Of a stretch of 64,000 nt of DNA, positions 48,943-64,000 are shown in pieces (positions within the stretch are counted from its first letter, which is position 1; the number at the start of each line of letters is the position of its first letter). Origin of the DNA: Haliclona indistincta. Its lineage: Eukaryota; Porifera; Demospongiae; Haplosclerida; Chalinidae. The position numbers and the translations under genes were made by a program. Where the stretch lies: the NCBI GenBank assembly GCA_964017065.1, contig OZ024791.1, positions 8,207,471 to 8,271,470 on the forward strand, in the 5' to 3' direction. The notes under the pieces were generated by a model. That model had not been told where the DNA came from. It did no database searches and saw only the letters and a list, made by a program, of their open reading frames with translations.

Positions 48943-50259
48943 ATGGCGTCCAAGCTGGAGAGAAGACAGGCGGAGCTTGAGGAGAAGGAAAACGAAGCAC
49001 TACTAGCAATAAAGGAAGACCTCGCTAAATGGCTGAGCACGTTGCTAAAAACATCCATCACTGCCGAGTCGTTCATGGACGACCTGAAATCAGCTGTCCC
49101 GTTGTGTAAACTAGCAAGTTTGATTCAAGCAGCTGCCGCCGCCGAGGAACAGCCAACTTTAGAGACACGACCACATCCTTCAGTCCCAGCTACTGAGGTA
49201 CAATGCGACTCTTCTGTTGCGACTAACTTTCATAAATTTCGCGCCATGAGCAACGCAGCTAGCTTTATCGACTGGTGCAAGAAAGTTGAGGGCGTGCACA
49301 TAGTGTTCGAGTCTGAGGGATTGGTTGGAAACAAGGACGAACGCAGTGTCATTCTCTGCTTGCTTGACCTTGCAAGGGTAGCAGATAAGCTTGGTATGAC
49401 TCCACCCGAGCTGGTCAAAATGGAGCGAGAGATTGACTTGGTAGAAAATACAGACACAGCTGCTGAAAAAAGACCGCAAAGAGCTGCATCACCTCCTAAG
49501 CCGAAAAAGATCAAGAGAGATGCCCTAGATGAGAAGGTACTGTAGTGCATGCTAGCATGCAGTGGTCACTCTTGCACAGCTGCTGCAGCTCTTCAATCAA
49601 TGCACCTGCCAGAAGAAGCTGCAAGCAATCTGCTACGGTGGAGGAAAATTCCAGATCATCACGGATCGTAAGACAACCATCATTGTAAAGGTCAGCTAGA
49701 TTACACAATGCTGGTTTTCATACACACGTAGTATTATCATACATGGTTCCTGCCAGTGAAGGTGCTAGCTTGCATGGTGTCTTGTCAAAGAGTTGTAGCG
49801 CTTCAAGAGTTGTAGCTTCCTAGTATGCATCTTGGTAGCCCAAGTAGTGGTTGAGGTCACCTGGGCACTGTTCTGCAGGTGTTAAGTGACCGTGTGGTTG
49901 TGAGAGTTGGTGGTGGGTGGGACACTCTGGACCACTTTCTTCTCAAGCACGATCCTTGTAGAAGCTGCCTCAATGGTACGTGAGTTGTTTATCCATGTCT
50001 GCTAACACATGGTACTCCCTTTCTGTACAGTAAGAGCTTCTTGTCTGAAGTCAGCTACTGTAACTGATACTCCTCAGCTGAAACGTGAGTCACTGTGACC
50101 TTGTTGGTTACTCATTTGTCTTGCTCTCACACAGGTCAGACAAGAAAGCGACCAGCAGCAACCCCCAGTGATAGGAGTAGCAAATCACGAATGCTTGATT
50201 CAACGGATAATGGTAAACAACAAACAGTGTCTGCTCAGCGGAAGAAAAAAGTTGCCTGA
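48943..50259 (+). CDS. GAS2: GAS2-like protein (calponin homology + GAR domain)
   Basis: First exon from the ATG at 48943 ([20 protein letters not shown]). A CH domain follows ([37 protein letters not shown] ... [34 protein letters not shown]), with charged RERE-like linker segments and a basic patch ([12 protein letters not shown]). The next exons (49581-; acceptor ttgcacag) carry the Gas2-related GAR domain with its Cys: [40 protein letters not shown]. The C-terminus is short and basic (KKKVA, stop at 50259). GAS2 proteins crosslink actin (CH) and microtubules (GAR). The gene interrupts the desaturase array, 97 bp after D3, and has no obvious link to lipid metabolism. Confidence 0.9.
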
Positions 50260-50609
50260 CTATTACCTAGCTCACAATTACTATTATGACTTTATGTTGT
50301 AATGCAACACGATATCACTTTGTTTAAATTATGTTACTAGATTGTAATTAGTTCGTTTCCTACAGTGAATTGAACAGATGTGCTACTTTTGAACAGTTTT
50401 GGTAGCTACAATACCATCTTGTAGTATAGTTACTCACTGTCTTTTTGCTGTCCAACCTGGATAGGAGGTATCATAGAGTTAGAGAGAGATACATGTAGCT
50501 ATTTCTTCAGTTCCCGCCATTTCTAAATGACGCACACCTGATTATTGCTATGAATAATAATTATAACATGTACCTTGATCGAACGACTTTTTAGTACTGC
50601 GGAATAATC
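50260..50609. other. Intergenic region, GAS2-like to D4
   Basis: 350 bp without a supported gene. It presumably contains the 3' UTR of the GAS2-like gene and the promoter of D4. Confidence 0.5.
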
Positions 50610-54399
<3,790 letters not shown>

Positions 54400-54942
54400 C
54401 TCATGCATAAGAGAAATAATTATTGTAATTTTTATGCAGTTCTGTTATAAAGAGTGACTCACGCATAAGATTTAGTTATAATTTTATCACACACTGTACA
54501 AACCATGAGAATGTTGATTTATGTTGGTTCAATATTATTTTTCATGTATTGCACACCTATCACTTCTTGTGAGACGCAATGCACGGGATTTCAACAGCCA
54601 AAAAAAGGAATGTAGCCTCATCGATCGATCCCCAGTCCCTTTATCTGAGAAAGAATGAGTACCGCTGTAACCAGAAGCACTAAATATTCCATGTCCCTAG
54701 TATCTGTAGTTGGTGTGTACAGCAGACTTTCTGGCGTTCATTGTCGTACGATAGATTGAGAACACAATCATAATGTGGCTTTGTACACTGACACAAAATA
54801 CAGGATACAACAATGCACACCAAAAGAGGAGGAGGATGAGATAAGAGGATGCATGTACGTGTGAGTAGCTGCAAGTGAACAGCCAATAATAGATAAAATT
54901 AAATATTCTATGATAGGGCAACAGTTGATGTGAGAGACTAAG
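54400..54942. other. Intergenic region, D4 to PH-domain gene (convergent)
   Basis: 543 bp without a supported gene; AT-rich. Probably the two 3' UTRs. Two partly direct-repeated segments (catgcataagagaaataat near 54403; cacgcataagatttagttat near 54459) are seen. Confidence 0.5.
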
Positions 54943-57692
54943 TTAGTGCTTTACAGCATTAGAAGCTACTGTTGCTGCGTCTCTGTGGGATGCTGCTTCA
55001 GAAGATAGTCGTTTGAGACCACTGGCAAGCTGAGAGAAGAAGAGGTGAATAACACGGAGTATAATACTGCTGAATGAGGTACCTTGAATGCATCTATCCA
55101 CTCCTTCATTTCTTTCTCGCTCTTGGCTGCCATTACATAGTCACTGTTGAAGAGGAACAGATTGTAAGCATGACCACAACATGCAGAGGAGTGTAAGCCT
55201 ACCTTCTTCTGTTCCACTGGCTCTCCGTGTGAACAATGAACTGATAAGACGAGTAAGTGCGTTCATCTACGAGATATTATAACGACACAATCAAACCATG
55301 ACAGGGCAATGAGTATGTTCAACACCCCACAAGTATTTTAAGAATGTTTGCACAACAGCTAACATTGTAATCCACTAGGCTACATCCCTTTAGATACCAA
55401 ATCAAAGATAACCCAATAAGGTGCTAAGCATGCATGTTATACATGTGGGTCTTACTAGGCTTAGGAAACATGATCTGGAGATTCTTGAGTTTGACTTCAC
55501 CGAGAGACTTTTCCTTCTGTGAAAACAAAATGAACAAAGAATCAACACTCGATGTTGCCACCATCCATACTCACAGGATCCTTTTTGTAGTACGAAAACA
55601 TTCCTGGTTGAAGAACAAAGTATCGAAGCTTCCACGTTTTGAAATTTCCGCCCATTTTGTAAAGGAACCCTCTCTTTTCAACGAATGATTTGATACCTGT
55701 GTAAAGAAGTGGAAGTGATTTTCAGATAATGAGGAACACTTGGACACTCACCTGACGGTCTTCGAGCGTCTATATCTGGTGAAGCCCTTAGTTCTTTTTC
55801 ATGGCCGTTAGTGGCAGGAGATGTTGGTTCTGAGTTGGCGCTATCTGGTTGTCTGTCTCCTTCTGTGCTAGTCGAGGTGGTGTCGGAGGGAGTGGGAGGA
55901 GCTTCTTCTCCCTCACTATCGTCATCGGAAGATGAAAGTGTTTTATTGTTAGAATCAGTTACTTTGATCACTAGTTCTGGACTTTGACTGGCTGGTACTA
56001 TCACTTCCTTCGAGTGTACTACATCCTCTTCCTTCTCTTCTTCTTTCGAGGGTGCTACTTCCTGTTCCTTTGATTGTGGTTCCTCGTCTTTCGAATGTGC
56101 TTCTTCCTTCTGTTCTTGTTTCGAATGTGCTTCTTCTTCCTTCTCTTCTTGTTTCGAATGTGCTTCTTCCTTCTCTTCTTGTTTCGAATGTGCTTCTTCC
56201 TTCTCTTCTTGTTTCGAGTGTGCTTCTTCTTCTTCTTCTTCTCTTTCCTCGTTATTATCTGCTACAGTGGCGTCATATCCATTTTCTTTCACTTCTTTGT
56301 GTGTATTTTTGTTGACTGGTAATGGACTGTCGGCAGGTGTAGAGGGATCTGAATTTGCTTGTACCGAAGCACTGCTGACCACATAGTCATCTTTCACTGT
56401 ATAGTGTGTGACTTCTTCTGGACTCAGCGACGAGCGTGGTGAGCTTCCTCCACTAGAGCTGCTTTCTGCATCGTCATTCTTTGGGCCAAGCACCTCGTCC
56501 ATGTCTGTCAGTTCATCTTCCACGTCTAAGGAAAAGGAAGGCAGGTCAAAACAGAGGGAGGAAGGTACATGTGTGACAATTGTGTTCAACACATCCATGA
56601 TCGTATTATGGTCATAGAGTTGTTATTATGGAAACTAACAAGACCACGTAAGGTAGTCAATGCACAATGTTGATAACATAGTTATGGTCACATCATTTGC
56701 TATGTTGTTTAAACTGTAAATACTGTGTTAAATAGCCACATGATCTAGTCTCACCTTCAAGACCACCCACTGCCATCATTGCAGCTTCATCAACTGTTTC
56801 TTGCCGGACAGGGTTAACTGGCTTCACCTCAGCTTGTGGCACTTCCTTCTCTATTGCTGCAGGTTTCTCTATTGCTGCAGGTTTCTCTGCTGCTGCAGGC
56901 TTCTCTGCCGCAGTGTTCTTCACTTTAAGGTTACTGCTTGAGGAGGAAGGTATGGCTGACTGAATGTGCTGCATCCATTGGAAACGCTCTTCGTTTGACT
57001 GACAGTTGAACAAGTATTCACTACATGTGCGAGGGGAGGAGAGGAGGCCAGGAAAGTGAGAGTAGTAATGATCACTTAGTAACTGAAGTTCAAAGTATTA
57101 TTATTATGTTATCTTAGGTACAAACAAACTGAAACTATCAGTGCATAGCTTGCAATCTTTGGTATTCAGAGCACTACTCACCTTCTCTTGTTGTGAGGAT
57201 CAGGGCTGGTCACAGTGATTCCATAGTTGCATCCCTTAGGAGCGTGCTTGGCTTTATCCAGCCGCCCACCTTTTAGTTTAATCGCATTCAGTCGACCCTA
57301 AGGGTGGGAATGAAAGGAGGAAACGATAACGAGGTGCGACGCTAAGTAGTTGAGCTATGTTAGCAGACAATACACAGCTGTAACACGTTCGTAACAAGTT
57401 GCAACTAGACTACACTATTTGAATAACACGCCGGCTAACTTGCAGCAAACAGCAGGAGACTGCATGCGCCATCGCACAAACAAAACACGGATCAACTCAC
57501 TCCAAGCGTGTCTCGATGCACATCAGACTGCCACTTCTCTATTCTATCGTAGTAGACGAGAAACCCCGGATAAAGCACAAAGAACCGACGCTTGAAAGCT
57601 TTGTGGATTGCTCCTTGCTTCTGCATGTAGCCAGTCATGATTGGCTTGCTGATCTGGAAATTGAACGCTCTTCTTGGGACAGGCGACGACAT
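54943..57692 (-). CDS. Two-PH-domain protein with acidic repeat linker
   Basis: Minus-strand gene of about 10 exons from the ATG at 57692 (MSSPVPRRAFNFQISKP). PH1 spans GYMQKQGAIHKAFKRRFFVLYPGFLVYYDRIEKW to EERFQWMQHIQSAIP. A linker has repeated AAEKPAA/AIEKPAA units. The big exon (55755-56525) is acidic and holds four to five imperfect copies of EEKEEAHSKQ. PH2 follows: FVEKRGFLYKMGGNFKTWKLRYFVLQPGMFSYYKKDP to KEMKEWIDAFK. The terminal tail is GLKRLSSEAASHRDAATVAS. Paired PH domains suggest phosphoinositide-dependent membrane recruitment and scaffolding. It resembles two-PH adaptors such as pleckstrin or TAPP only in layout (no DEP domain seen), so no symbol is given. Confidence 0.85.
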
Positions 57693-57864
57693 GTTGACGA
57701 GGATTGCTTCTTGCTGGTTTGCAGTTTGTATCAGTGGTTCTGGCTAGCAAGTAGGGGTGATGCTTGCAAATCTAGCTACACTTTATAAGCCGCCGAAATA
57801 ACTGCTGACATCATAATTAATTTTTTATTGTTACTTCCGTTGTTTGATGTATTCGCCCAGCAAT
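57693..57864. promoter_or_regulatory. Divergent promoter gap, PH gene and C11orf54-like gene
   Basis: 172 bp between the ATG of the two-PH gene (-) and that of the C11orf54-like gene (+). A minus-strand or plus-strand tataag-type sequence (ctttataagccgccg, about 57781-57795) lies in the middle. Confidence 0.45.
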
Positions 57865-60800
57865 ATGGCCTCTAACGGTGAACTAACTAACGGACGCCCA
57901 CCCGTCGAGAGTCGTGCTCTCCACGTGCCGGATCTAACTGAACTAGCTGAAGGTAAAGTATAGTGCAGACAAGCGTCTTCTAGATTGCAAGTTTCAGATT
58001 CCTTGCATTGCTATGCAGTGTTCACACCCTCATTACATGAATAATGCATCGCTAGAACTAGCAACTCGTGTTTACACTATAATGATAGTTTAGTATAAGA
58101 TCCAGAGGTCAATCGTACTCCGCACTCACACCAGTGTCATCTGGAAAGCCCCTCTTGTACCTTTTCAGCATTTCAAATGTGTTTCATTTACACTTATTTC
58201 ATTTCCTATGACTTAATTCCTTCCACTGTCTGTTGACCTCTTTCACTAGTACTTACTGCTGGTCTGAGACAGAATTTTGCAGAGGCTTCAGTCAAGGTCG
58301 TGGATTGCCCCGATCTCACTCAGTCTCCATGGAGTCTTGCTGCTCCAGGTGAGACGATCTCTGTATCTTTGTGTGGAATTCAGAGTTATCATTGTCACCT
58401 TCATTATGCTGTTGTGTTAAGTACCTGTGGTCATGGAGGGTTGTGCATGAATGTGTGACACTGTACTCTTATTACCAGAAGCCTGAAAATGTCTACTAAG
58501 ATGACGCACACATGCTCTGATCGTCCCAAACAAGTGCGTGCTCATAATGTTCGACTTATAGGATAAGATAAGTATTAGTTAATGCCCTCACACGAGGGCA
58601 ACTTTCCCGAGGTCATTAATGTCGGTTAATGCCCGAGTTGTGTAGTTCATTACACAACAACAGTGAAGATAGCGTCTTTGCGCGTTGTTGCTATATATTA
58701 CACTACGCACGGTCAATAACTACATTATTGTCCTCGAATAGAGTAATCTGATTGGTGAATGATGACGTACTATGTAATAACCACAATAAACGAACTATAA
58801 ACGAGCGACAGGTTCCAAAAGATGAATGCTGCTAGTAAGATTCTTGATGTGACACTGCTAATAAGGTGTTGTAACTGTCAGCATTGCCTGTCTAGTGTAT
58901 ACCAGGAAACATGAAGGGTTGTTCCCTTCTAGCATTTCCATTCAAAGTGTCCCATTGTGTTGACTGTTGTTGTGTAGGAAGGGTTAATTAACTGCAGCTG
59001 GAATGTATTCTCAAATTTAATTGATCACTGAATTTTTGTATAATTGCATCCTGATTTGTCCAGTGTATTTTCTACATGTGTAATGCTGATTGCAGCAAAT
59101 TTGACTCTCAGTTATGACAAACAGACTACCAGGACTCATATTTGTGGTCGGCACCACATCTCTGTGACTCTGTCTCCCTATACTAGCATGTACAGGGAGA
59201 GGTGTGGTGTTGACCACAAAATAAAATATGAGTCCGTTTGTCTGCATGTCTGAACAATAGCATTGACCACAAGAATGCTGGTTAGTGGCAATTGTCACCT
59301 TTTGGGTGGTTTCTGTTACAGTACATTATTCAGTACAACTGGCTCCTGTTGAGGTTAATCATTAACATTAAATACTTCTTGCTTTATTTAATAACCAGTT
59401 GGTTTATGATGTTACCTTGTACAGTAATTCCTGCAATAATGAAATGAAACACTGTAATTGCTATGAATGCTATTATCATCTACTGACCACACTCTCTCTT
59501 GTCTTACAGGTCTAGGGGGTTCTCCGCGATTGCTGGATATTGGAGGACCTCCATATCTCTGTCCTGTACCTGACAGAACCAGGGTATGGTTGTCATGGCA
59601 ACGTGTAATAGCTTGTACATGTACATGTTTTTGACAAGCCAACAGCCCCAAAACTAACACCTCTCCTTAGTTGTTGACAGTGTCGTTGGCTGTTTGATAA
59701 TGTTTGTGACATGTAATTAATCTGTCACAAACTGTAGACAACTGTCTCTGTGCTCACCTTATACACAGATAATGGCTGACATAGGTGGGGGATTTGGTCC
59801 TATGTTTATAAAGGACTTTGTGTGTGTTCAATTGATACAACACGTGTAGTGTTGTGGTGTTTATGCATATAAGTTGTCATGCACTGGAGTTGTCATGTAC
59901 AATATGACATGTGTAGTGTGTTGTTGAAGATATAGTTATATGTGTGGTTATATAGATGTATGTGTGTAGTTGAGATATAGTTATATGTGTGGTTATATAG
60001 ATGTATGTGTGTAGTTGAGATATAGTTATATGTGTGGTTATATAGATGTATGTGTGTAGTTGAAGATATAGTTATATGTGTGGTTATATAGATGTATGTG
60101 TGTAGTTGAGATATAGTTATGTGTGTGGTTATATAGATGTATGTGTGTAGTTGAGATATAGTTATATGTGTGGTTATATAGATGTACGTGTGTAGTTGAA
60201 GATATAGTTATATGTGTGGTTATATAGATGTATGTGTGTAGTTGAGATATAGTTATATGTGTGGTTATATAGATGTATGTGTGTTGTTGAAGATATAGTT
60301 ATATGTGTGGTTATATAGATGTATGTGTGTAGTTGAGATATAGTTATATGTGTGGTTATATAGATGTATGTGTGTAGTTGCGTTATCAGTTGAGTGCTTC
60401 ATATTTTCAGTTTACAAGGCATCCTCATTATGTAGAGTGTTGCTCTCGTTATGTGGAGTGTCGCTCTCATTATGTATAGAGTGTCGCTCCTGTTGGTTTG
60501 TGTACTAAAATCAGCCACTAGGGTGGTGGTGTGCGCAGCTTAAATTGTGACAGCGAAACCTCTCCAATCCAGACGCCCTTGGGACCTACGAGTTGCATCT
60601 TGATCAGAGAGGCATCCAGATTTAAGGGGCAGTTTAAAATTGAGATCACATGCAGTGTCTGCATTAAAGTGGGTGTCCTTATTAGGCAAAGAGGGTTGCA
60701 TTGTTCTCGCTTGATTGCCAGCTTGCACGTGTGTGTCCAGTCTCTAGACGCAGCATTAGCTCACTGCCATTATTTTTGTGTACTCGAGGAAGGGTGTTGT

Positions 60801-62084
60801 GAGTGGATTAGTGGTGTGTCTACTTGTCTTTCCTTTCAGTAATACCATTAGTGCATGTTTGTTTATAAATAACAACCACCACACACACCTGTTATTAACT
60901 AGTTATGAATCCTGCTGAGCTACACATGTATGTGACCTGTGTGTGACCTAGTATTTCCCTTTATTTAATTACAGCACGTAGTATATGACATCTACAACAC
61001 TGTAGCATTCTATAGATCTCATCTACCTTCCCTTCAAGATCTAGCTAGCGATTGTTCAGTATGTAACTTAGAAACTAGCTGCTAATTGTCCAATATCCTT
61101 TATTAGAATCCGTGAAATTGGATGCCATATCTTAAACACTATCATTATAATTTATACATGTATTACCGTTTCCTTCATTTTTCAAATTTAGTTCTATGAT
61201 TTGAGAAAGATGGCTGCTCTGGTTGGATCAACTAATGGCTTCCTATTTGGCCCAGGAGCAGCTTCATCACGCATTGCGGGTGTCAACTGCGAGGTTTAAA
61301 AGGGCGGATGATAAATGGATATTAGGATTACAACTTTTTCATTTGTCTTACAGCTAATGGCGAATGCTCGGCTCTCCTCTGAATTACTGAATTGTTCCCA
61401 CATTTCAAAAGTCTCAACAAAGGTGTGTCACAGTGTGCAAGCAAGACTTTACACTTTGCATGATAAAGATTAGTCTATGTCAGGTGTATGTCAGGTGTAT
61501 GTCAGGTGATGTATGTCACATCTATGTCAGGTGTTGTATGTCAGGTGTATGTCAGGTGATGTATGTCACATCTATGTCAGGTGTATGTCAGGTGTATGTC
61601 AGGTGATGTATGTCACATCTATGTCAGGTGTATGTCAGGTGTATGTCAGGTGATGTATGTCACATCTATGTCAGGTGTATGTTAGGTGTATGTGTATGTC
61701 AGGTGTATGTCAACTGTCAAGTCCACACATGTATGTTAGGTGTATGTCAGGTGTATCTATGTCACGTATGTTAGATGTATGTCAGGTGTATGTCAGGTGT
61801 ATCTATGTCTTCTGAGCTTTCGAACAATGTTTGTTATTCATGTGTAGGATGGGACAGCTGTTCTAGAGAAGTTCCACTCTCTTGAGACTGGTCCGCTGGC
61901 GAATATCTTGGTGTGTGGCGGAGAGGCAGGGAAGGTGCTCGAGATTAGAGCAATACGCCGAACAGGGCCCGAGAATTTTGTGTCTGCGATGAGGAAGACA
62001 CTGGGAGCCAAGTATGGACAGGAACCTGTAGCTATGGCCGGGGTGTTTGTGATTGTACAAGGCAAAGCCAAGATACATGTCATG
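57865..62084 (+). CDS. C11orf54: C11orf54-like ester hydrolase, 5' part (C-terminus not in window)
   Basis: Six exons join in phase: 57865-57952, then near 58250 (VLTAGLRQNFAEASVKVVDCPDLTQSPW), 59510 (GLGGSPRLLDIGGPPYLCPVPDRTR), 61192 (FYDLRKMAALVGSTNGFLFGPGA), 61353 (LMANARLSSELLN) and 61847-62084 (DGTAVLEKFHSLETGPLANILV ... GKAKIHVM). These match human C11orf54 (VVDCPDLT; GGVPYLLPL; LEKY; RRTGPLNFVTCMRETL; GKVKSHIM) over its first two thirds. The zinc-binding C-terminal part of the human protein (HTHFF...GGHYHYDT) is not seen in the following 1.9 kb, so the gene either continues beyond the window or is truncated. The human protein shows ester-hydrolase activity in vitro. Introns are filled with minisatellites and foldbacks. 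Confidence 0.85.
59110..59250. repeat. Imperfect hairpin in C11orf54-like intron
   Basis: agactaccaggactcatatttgtggtc... folds on ...gaccacaaaataaaatatgagtccgtttgtct. Stem of about 55 bp with bulges, loop near ccctatactagcatgtac. No coding role. It resembles a small foldback MITE; a hairpin-RNA precursor is possible only if transcription and processing were shown. Confidence 0.6.
59923..60380 (+). repeat. About 45-bp minisatellite (ten or so copies)
   Basis: Tandem units of gttgagatatagttatatgt followed by gtggttatatagatgtatgt and gtgta. A subset carries gttgaagatatag instead of gttgagatatag, alternating through the array and suggesting a higher-order unit. Located inside an intron of the C11orf54-like gene. 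Confidence 0.95.
60545..60705. mobile_element. Possible degraded MITE with CAGYGAAACCTCTC-type end
   Basis: The left end cagcgaaacctctccaatcc resembles the ends of the elements at 44892 and 53718, and gcccttgggacc echoes caccattgggacc at 53745. The right end (caaagagggttgcattg, about 60688-60704) is only a weak complement. Probably an old member of the same pogo/Tigger-like group. Confidence 0.4.
61470..61810 (+). repeat. Minisatellite of 11-12-bp gtatgtcaggt units
   Basis: Irregular tandem repeat of gtatgtcaggt with a longer unit (gatgtatgtcacatctatgtc) recurring several times. It fills most of the intron before the exon at 61847. Confidence 0.95.
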
Positions 62085-63188
62085 GTTAGTGATTAACCAT
62101 TAACCATTAACCATTAACCATGAGTCAGAGATAAAATATTATTAATTGACAAGGAAGGGAGAAATGATATAAAGGTGATGGAGGAAGTATTAAGTAGATA
62201 AAAGAGAAATGAGTGGGTGGATAGAGGAAGGGTGGATAAAAGTGATGTGAGAGAGATAGAGGAAATAATGAAGGATGTATAGACTTTGAATAATTAATTT
62301 TAACTTGGGAAGTTGTGGGGTCCTTATTTTTCATGCACTTGTTTGAGTGGGTGAACGTTAAACTAATCTTGCTGTGCTTCCCATAAGAAAAACATAATTT
62401 CCTGTGTGCAGTATGCATGAGGGTTGTGTTTGTGCCCGTCTATATTATATATGTGTGTGTCGCAAAAAACATGCTTGTTTACGTCTCAACGCTCGAAATT
62501 CGCCACAAAAACGCGCTTTGCAGCTTCTTCACTGAATTTATAGTCCTATGAAGACGTTTTCTGTGCTGCCAATCCTTGCTCGAGCGGCTAATCTATGACT
62601 TTCTAAAGCTATGTGTCCTTGTAAGACCAATTTACAGCATTGTGGGCGTGTCACCCAACCTCCTATCCATATCGCGATATCGACGTCCTGGACTGCACTC
62701 AGTCTCACGTGTGCCGAGCGTCAAAGCCATGGTTAAACTTCTTGATCATAAGATAGGTATCAGTCACTCTTGAGGCCTTCTGTGATGTGCCAATCAACTG
62801 TTAGTCTGTTAGTGCATGTATGGTAGCTATGGTATGATAGCTATCTGGAGCTGTCTATGGACTAGCTGTTGCAGTAATGCTGGAGTAGTCGTGTACTAAC
62901 TATTTAGATCCTATCTCAGCGCATGGGTATGTGTTCATTAGAACTATACTTATGATGAATTAAAAACATTGTCACATGTTTTTAGATATCTGGAGGAATT
63001 TTATGCCGCCTACAAACATTCAGAGTTTTTTTTGCAATTTTTCTTGTATTTGGCCTAGCATGCAATCCAAAGTCTTTGGTCTGATGCAGAGATAAGTGCC
63101 ATGCAATCCTCCATCAGATCATGTAGATAGCACTGTAATATAATATTAATTTTAATCAGCTCTAGTAGACTCCTCACTTTCACCTAAT
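62085..63188. other. Intronic or intergenic region, no exon recognised
   Basis: No expected C11orf54 exon was found. A (ttaacca)n short repeat occupies 62093-62120. A frame at 62576-62773 (MLERLIYDFLKL...) has no recognised domain; near it, 62690-62755 reads MVKLLDHKIG, but no homologue is recalled. Confidence 0.5.
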
Positions 63189-64000
63189 TGGGGCGAGCCT
63201 GAGCGAGCCCCACATTGATTGGCACAATGGCCTACGCGACGGGGAATGTATCTATCTGGCTGGCTATCTGTCACGGGGTAGCGTTTGTCCTTTTCAATGT
63301 TCCCGAGAACTAGGAAACGCCCTCTTTAGCACGTGCGCACATTATAATTGGCGCTTGGTTTCAAACAAGCTGATATTACCTGGCATTCTGGCAATGACGC
63401 AGTCACGCAGATGACTCAGGGACGACAACAACAGAGATCAGAGACACCTGAAAAGCAACAACTTTACACGACAAGGCCGCTACCAGAAAGTCACCCGATG
63501 AACGTGAAAGCGGACGTGAAGCGACAAAAAAGAATATCAAAGGGCCTACCGGAGGCGCCGGCGGAAAGCAGTAGCTGCAACAGAGCAAACAGTAACTTAG
63601 GTACGTCTAATGAGCTCGTGTGTGATAGCAGTAGAGCCTGCAGTGAGTGAGGAGACCGAGGAAGTCACTCATCTGACAAAAGTCACTCATCTCATCTTCC
63701 GTTACATTGTTCCCATGACGCCTAGGCAAGGAATACACTCAGCAAGAGATAATTGGAGAAACTGCATCATATCTGCACTGATTCTATTCACCATCAACAA
63801 ACCCATTAGCGCTGTTAAATATTAACATTATAGCACAGAAATCTGTGGTGAAACTGGTGTTCACATAATACAGACTTATCTACTAAAAATAATCTGGACT
63901 CACCACATAACCTGGTGCAAATAATAATTATAATTTATGTTATTATAATTTATGTTATACACTAACAAGGCTAAATTATATAAATGCTCAGGCTCGCCCC
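63189..64000. mobile_element. Helitron2/Helentron-like element, copy 2 (cut by window end)
   Basis: Begins ttggggcgagcctgagcgag (63188-63207), identical to the left end of copy 1 at 6586-6605, and ends at the window edge with gctcaggctcgcccc (63986-64000), the inner right repeat. Some 23 bp of the right terminus should lie beyond. The left repeat is itself part of a small hairpin (ggggcgagcctgagcgagcccc, 63190-63211). Internal sequence differs from copy 1 and holds a 100-aa frame at 63348-63650 with an R-S-E-T-P-E-K segment reminiscent of the ETPE repeats; no further domain was recognised. Confidence 0.7.

Noticed and set aside
60974..61058. Extra C11orf54 exon (HVVYDIYNTVAFY...)
   Set aside because: It superficially echoes the VYDLNK motif, but runs into a stop and would break the alignment; the exon at 61192 (FYDLRKM) joins in phase instead.
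62576..62773. 65-aa frame as a separate gene
   Set aside because: No recognisable domain, no convincing splice or promoter context; noted only as unassigned.

Overview
The window is animal (metazoan) nuclear DNA, most probably from a demosponge. Three things point there: a tandem array of spongin-type short-chain collagens (the Ephydatia collagen C4 type); compact intron-rich genes with introns often of 50-120 bp; and an array of cytochrome-b5 front-end fatty acid desaturases, which fits the unusual delta-5,9 lipids of demosponges. The species cannot be read from the sequence. No rRNA gene, intact tRNA gene or CRISPR array was seen. Exon boundaries come from reading frame, splice consensus and recalled family alignments, not from transcripts or searches.

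1-9.6 kb: short-chain collagen cluster on the + strand, with three intact intronless genes (856, 4792, 8160), one frameshifted copy (3474) and two 3' fragments (352, 7662). A flank-to-flank duplication, a 31-bp minisatellite and a Helitron2/Helentron-like insertion (6587-7513) lie among them. 9.6-14.7 kb: a TTAA-flanked foldback element, then a duplicated three-gene block (SUDS3-like C-terminus, MIF, ATPSCKMT-like methyltransferase) in which the two copies have decayed differently; a scrap of collagen gene sits at the junction. 14.8-19.5 kb: NDC80, followed by a decayed duplicate of its 3' exons.

20-36.8 kb is a dense block of conserved genes: a DOK-family adaptor (-), a SAM methyltransferase (-), SETD1 (+), paxillin (-), PPP4C (+), a CCDC42/CFAP73 coiled-coil protein (-) and a WD40 protein (+). 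Neighbouring divergent pairs share short promoter regions (92-440 bp). 36.8-38.5 kb holds a near-perfect 274-bp hairpin and a GAA repeat.

38.5-54.4 kb: four full-length front-end desaturases (D1-D4, all +) and one copy torn apart by transposons between D1 and D2; a GAS2-like cytoskeletal linker gene sits between D3 and D4. Introns of the array hold dated insertions: a MITE with a 9-bp duplication and a 1.3-kb palindrome in D2, and a TA-flanked MITE in D4. 54.9-57.7 kb: a two-PH-domain protein (-). 57.9-62.1 kb: the 5' part of a C11orf54-like ester hydrolase (+), its introns full of minisatellites. The window ends inside a second copy of the Helentron-like element.

Functional themes are extracellular matrix (collagens), adhesion and signalling (paxillin, DOK, PH protein, GAS2-like), mitosis (NDC80, PPP4C), chromatin (SETD1, Sds3-like) and long-chain polyunsaturated fatty acid synthesis (desaturases). 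Mobile elements are mostly small, non-autonomous and foldback, and many can be bounded because a duplicated paralogue gives the empty site.
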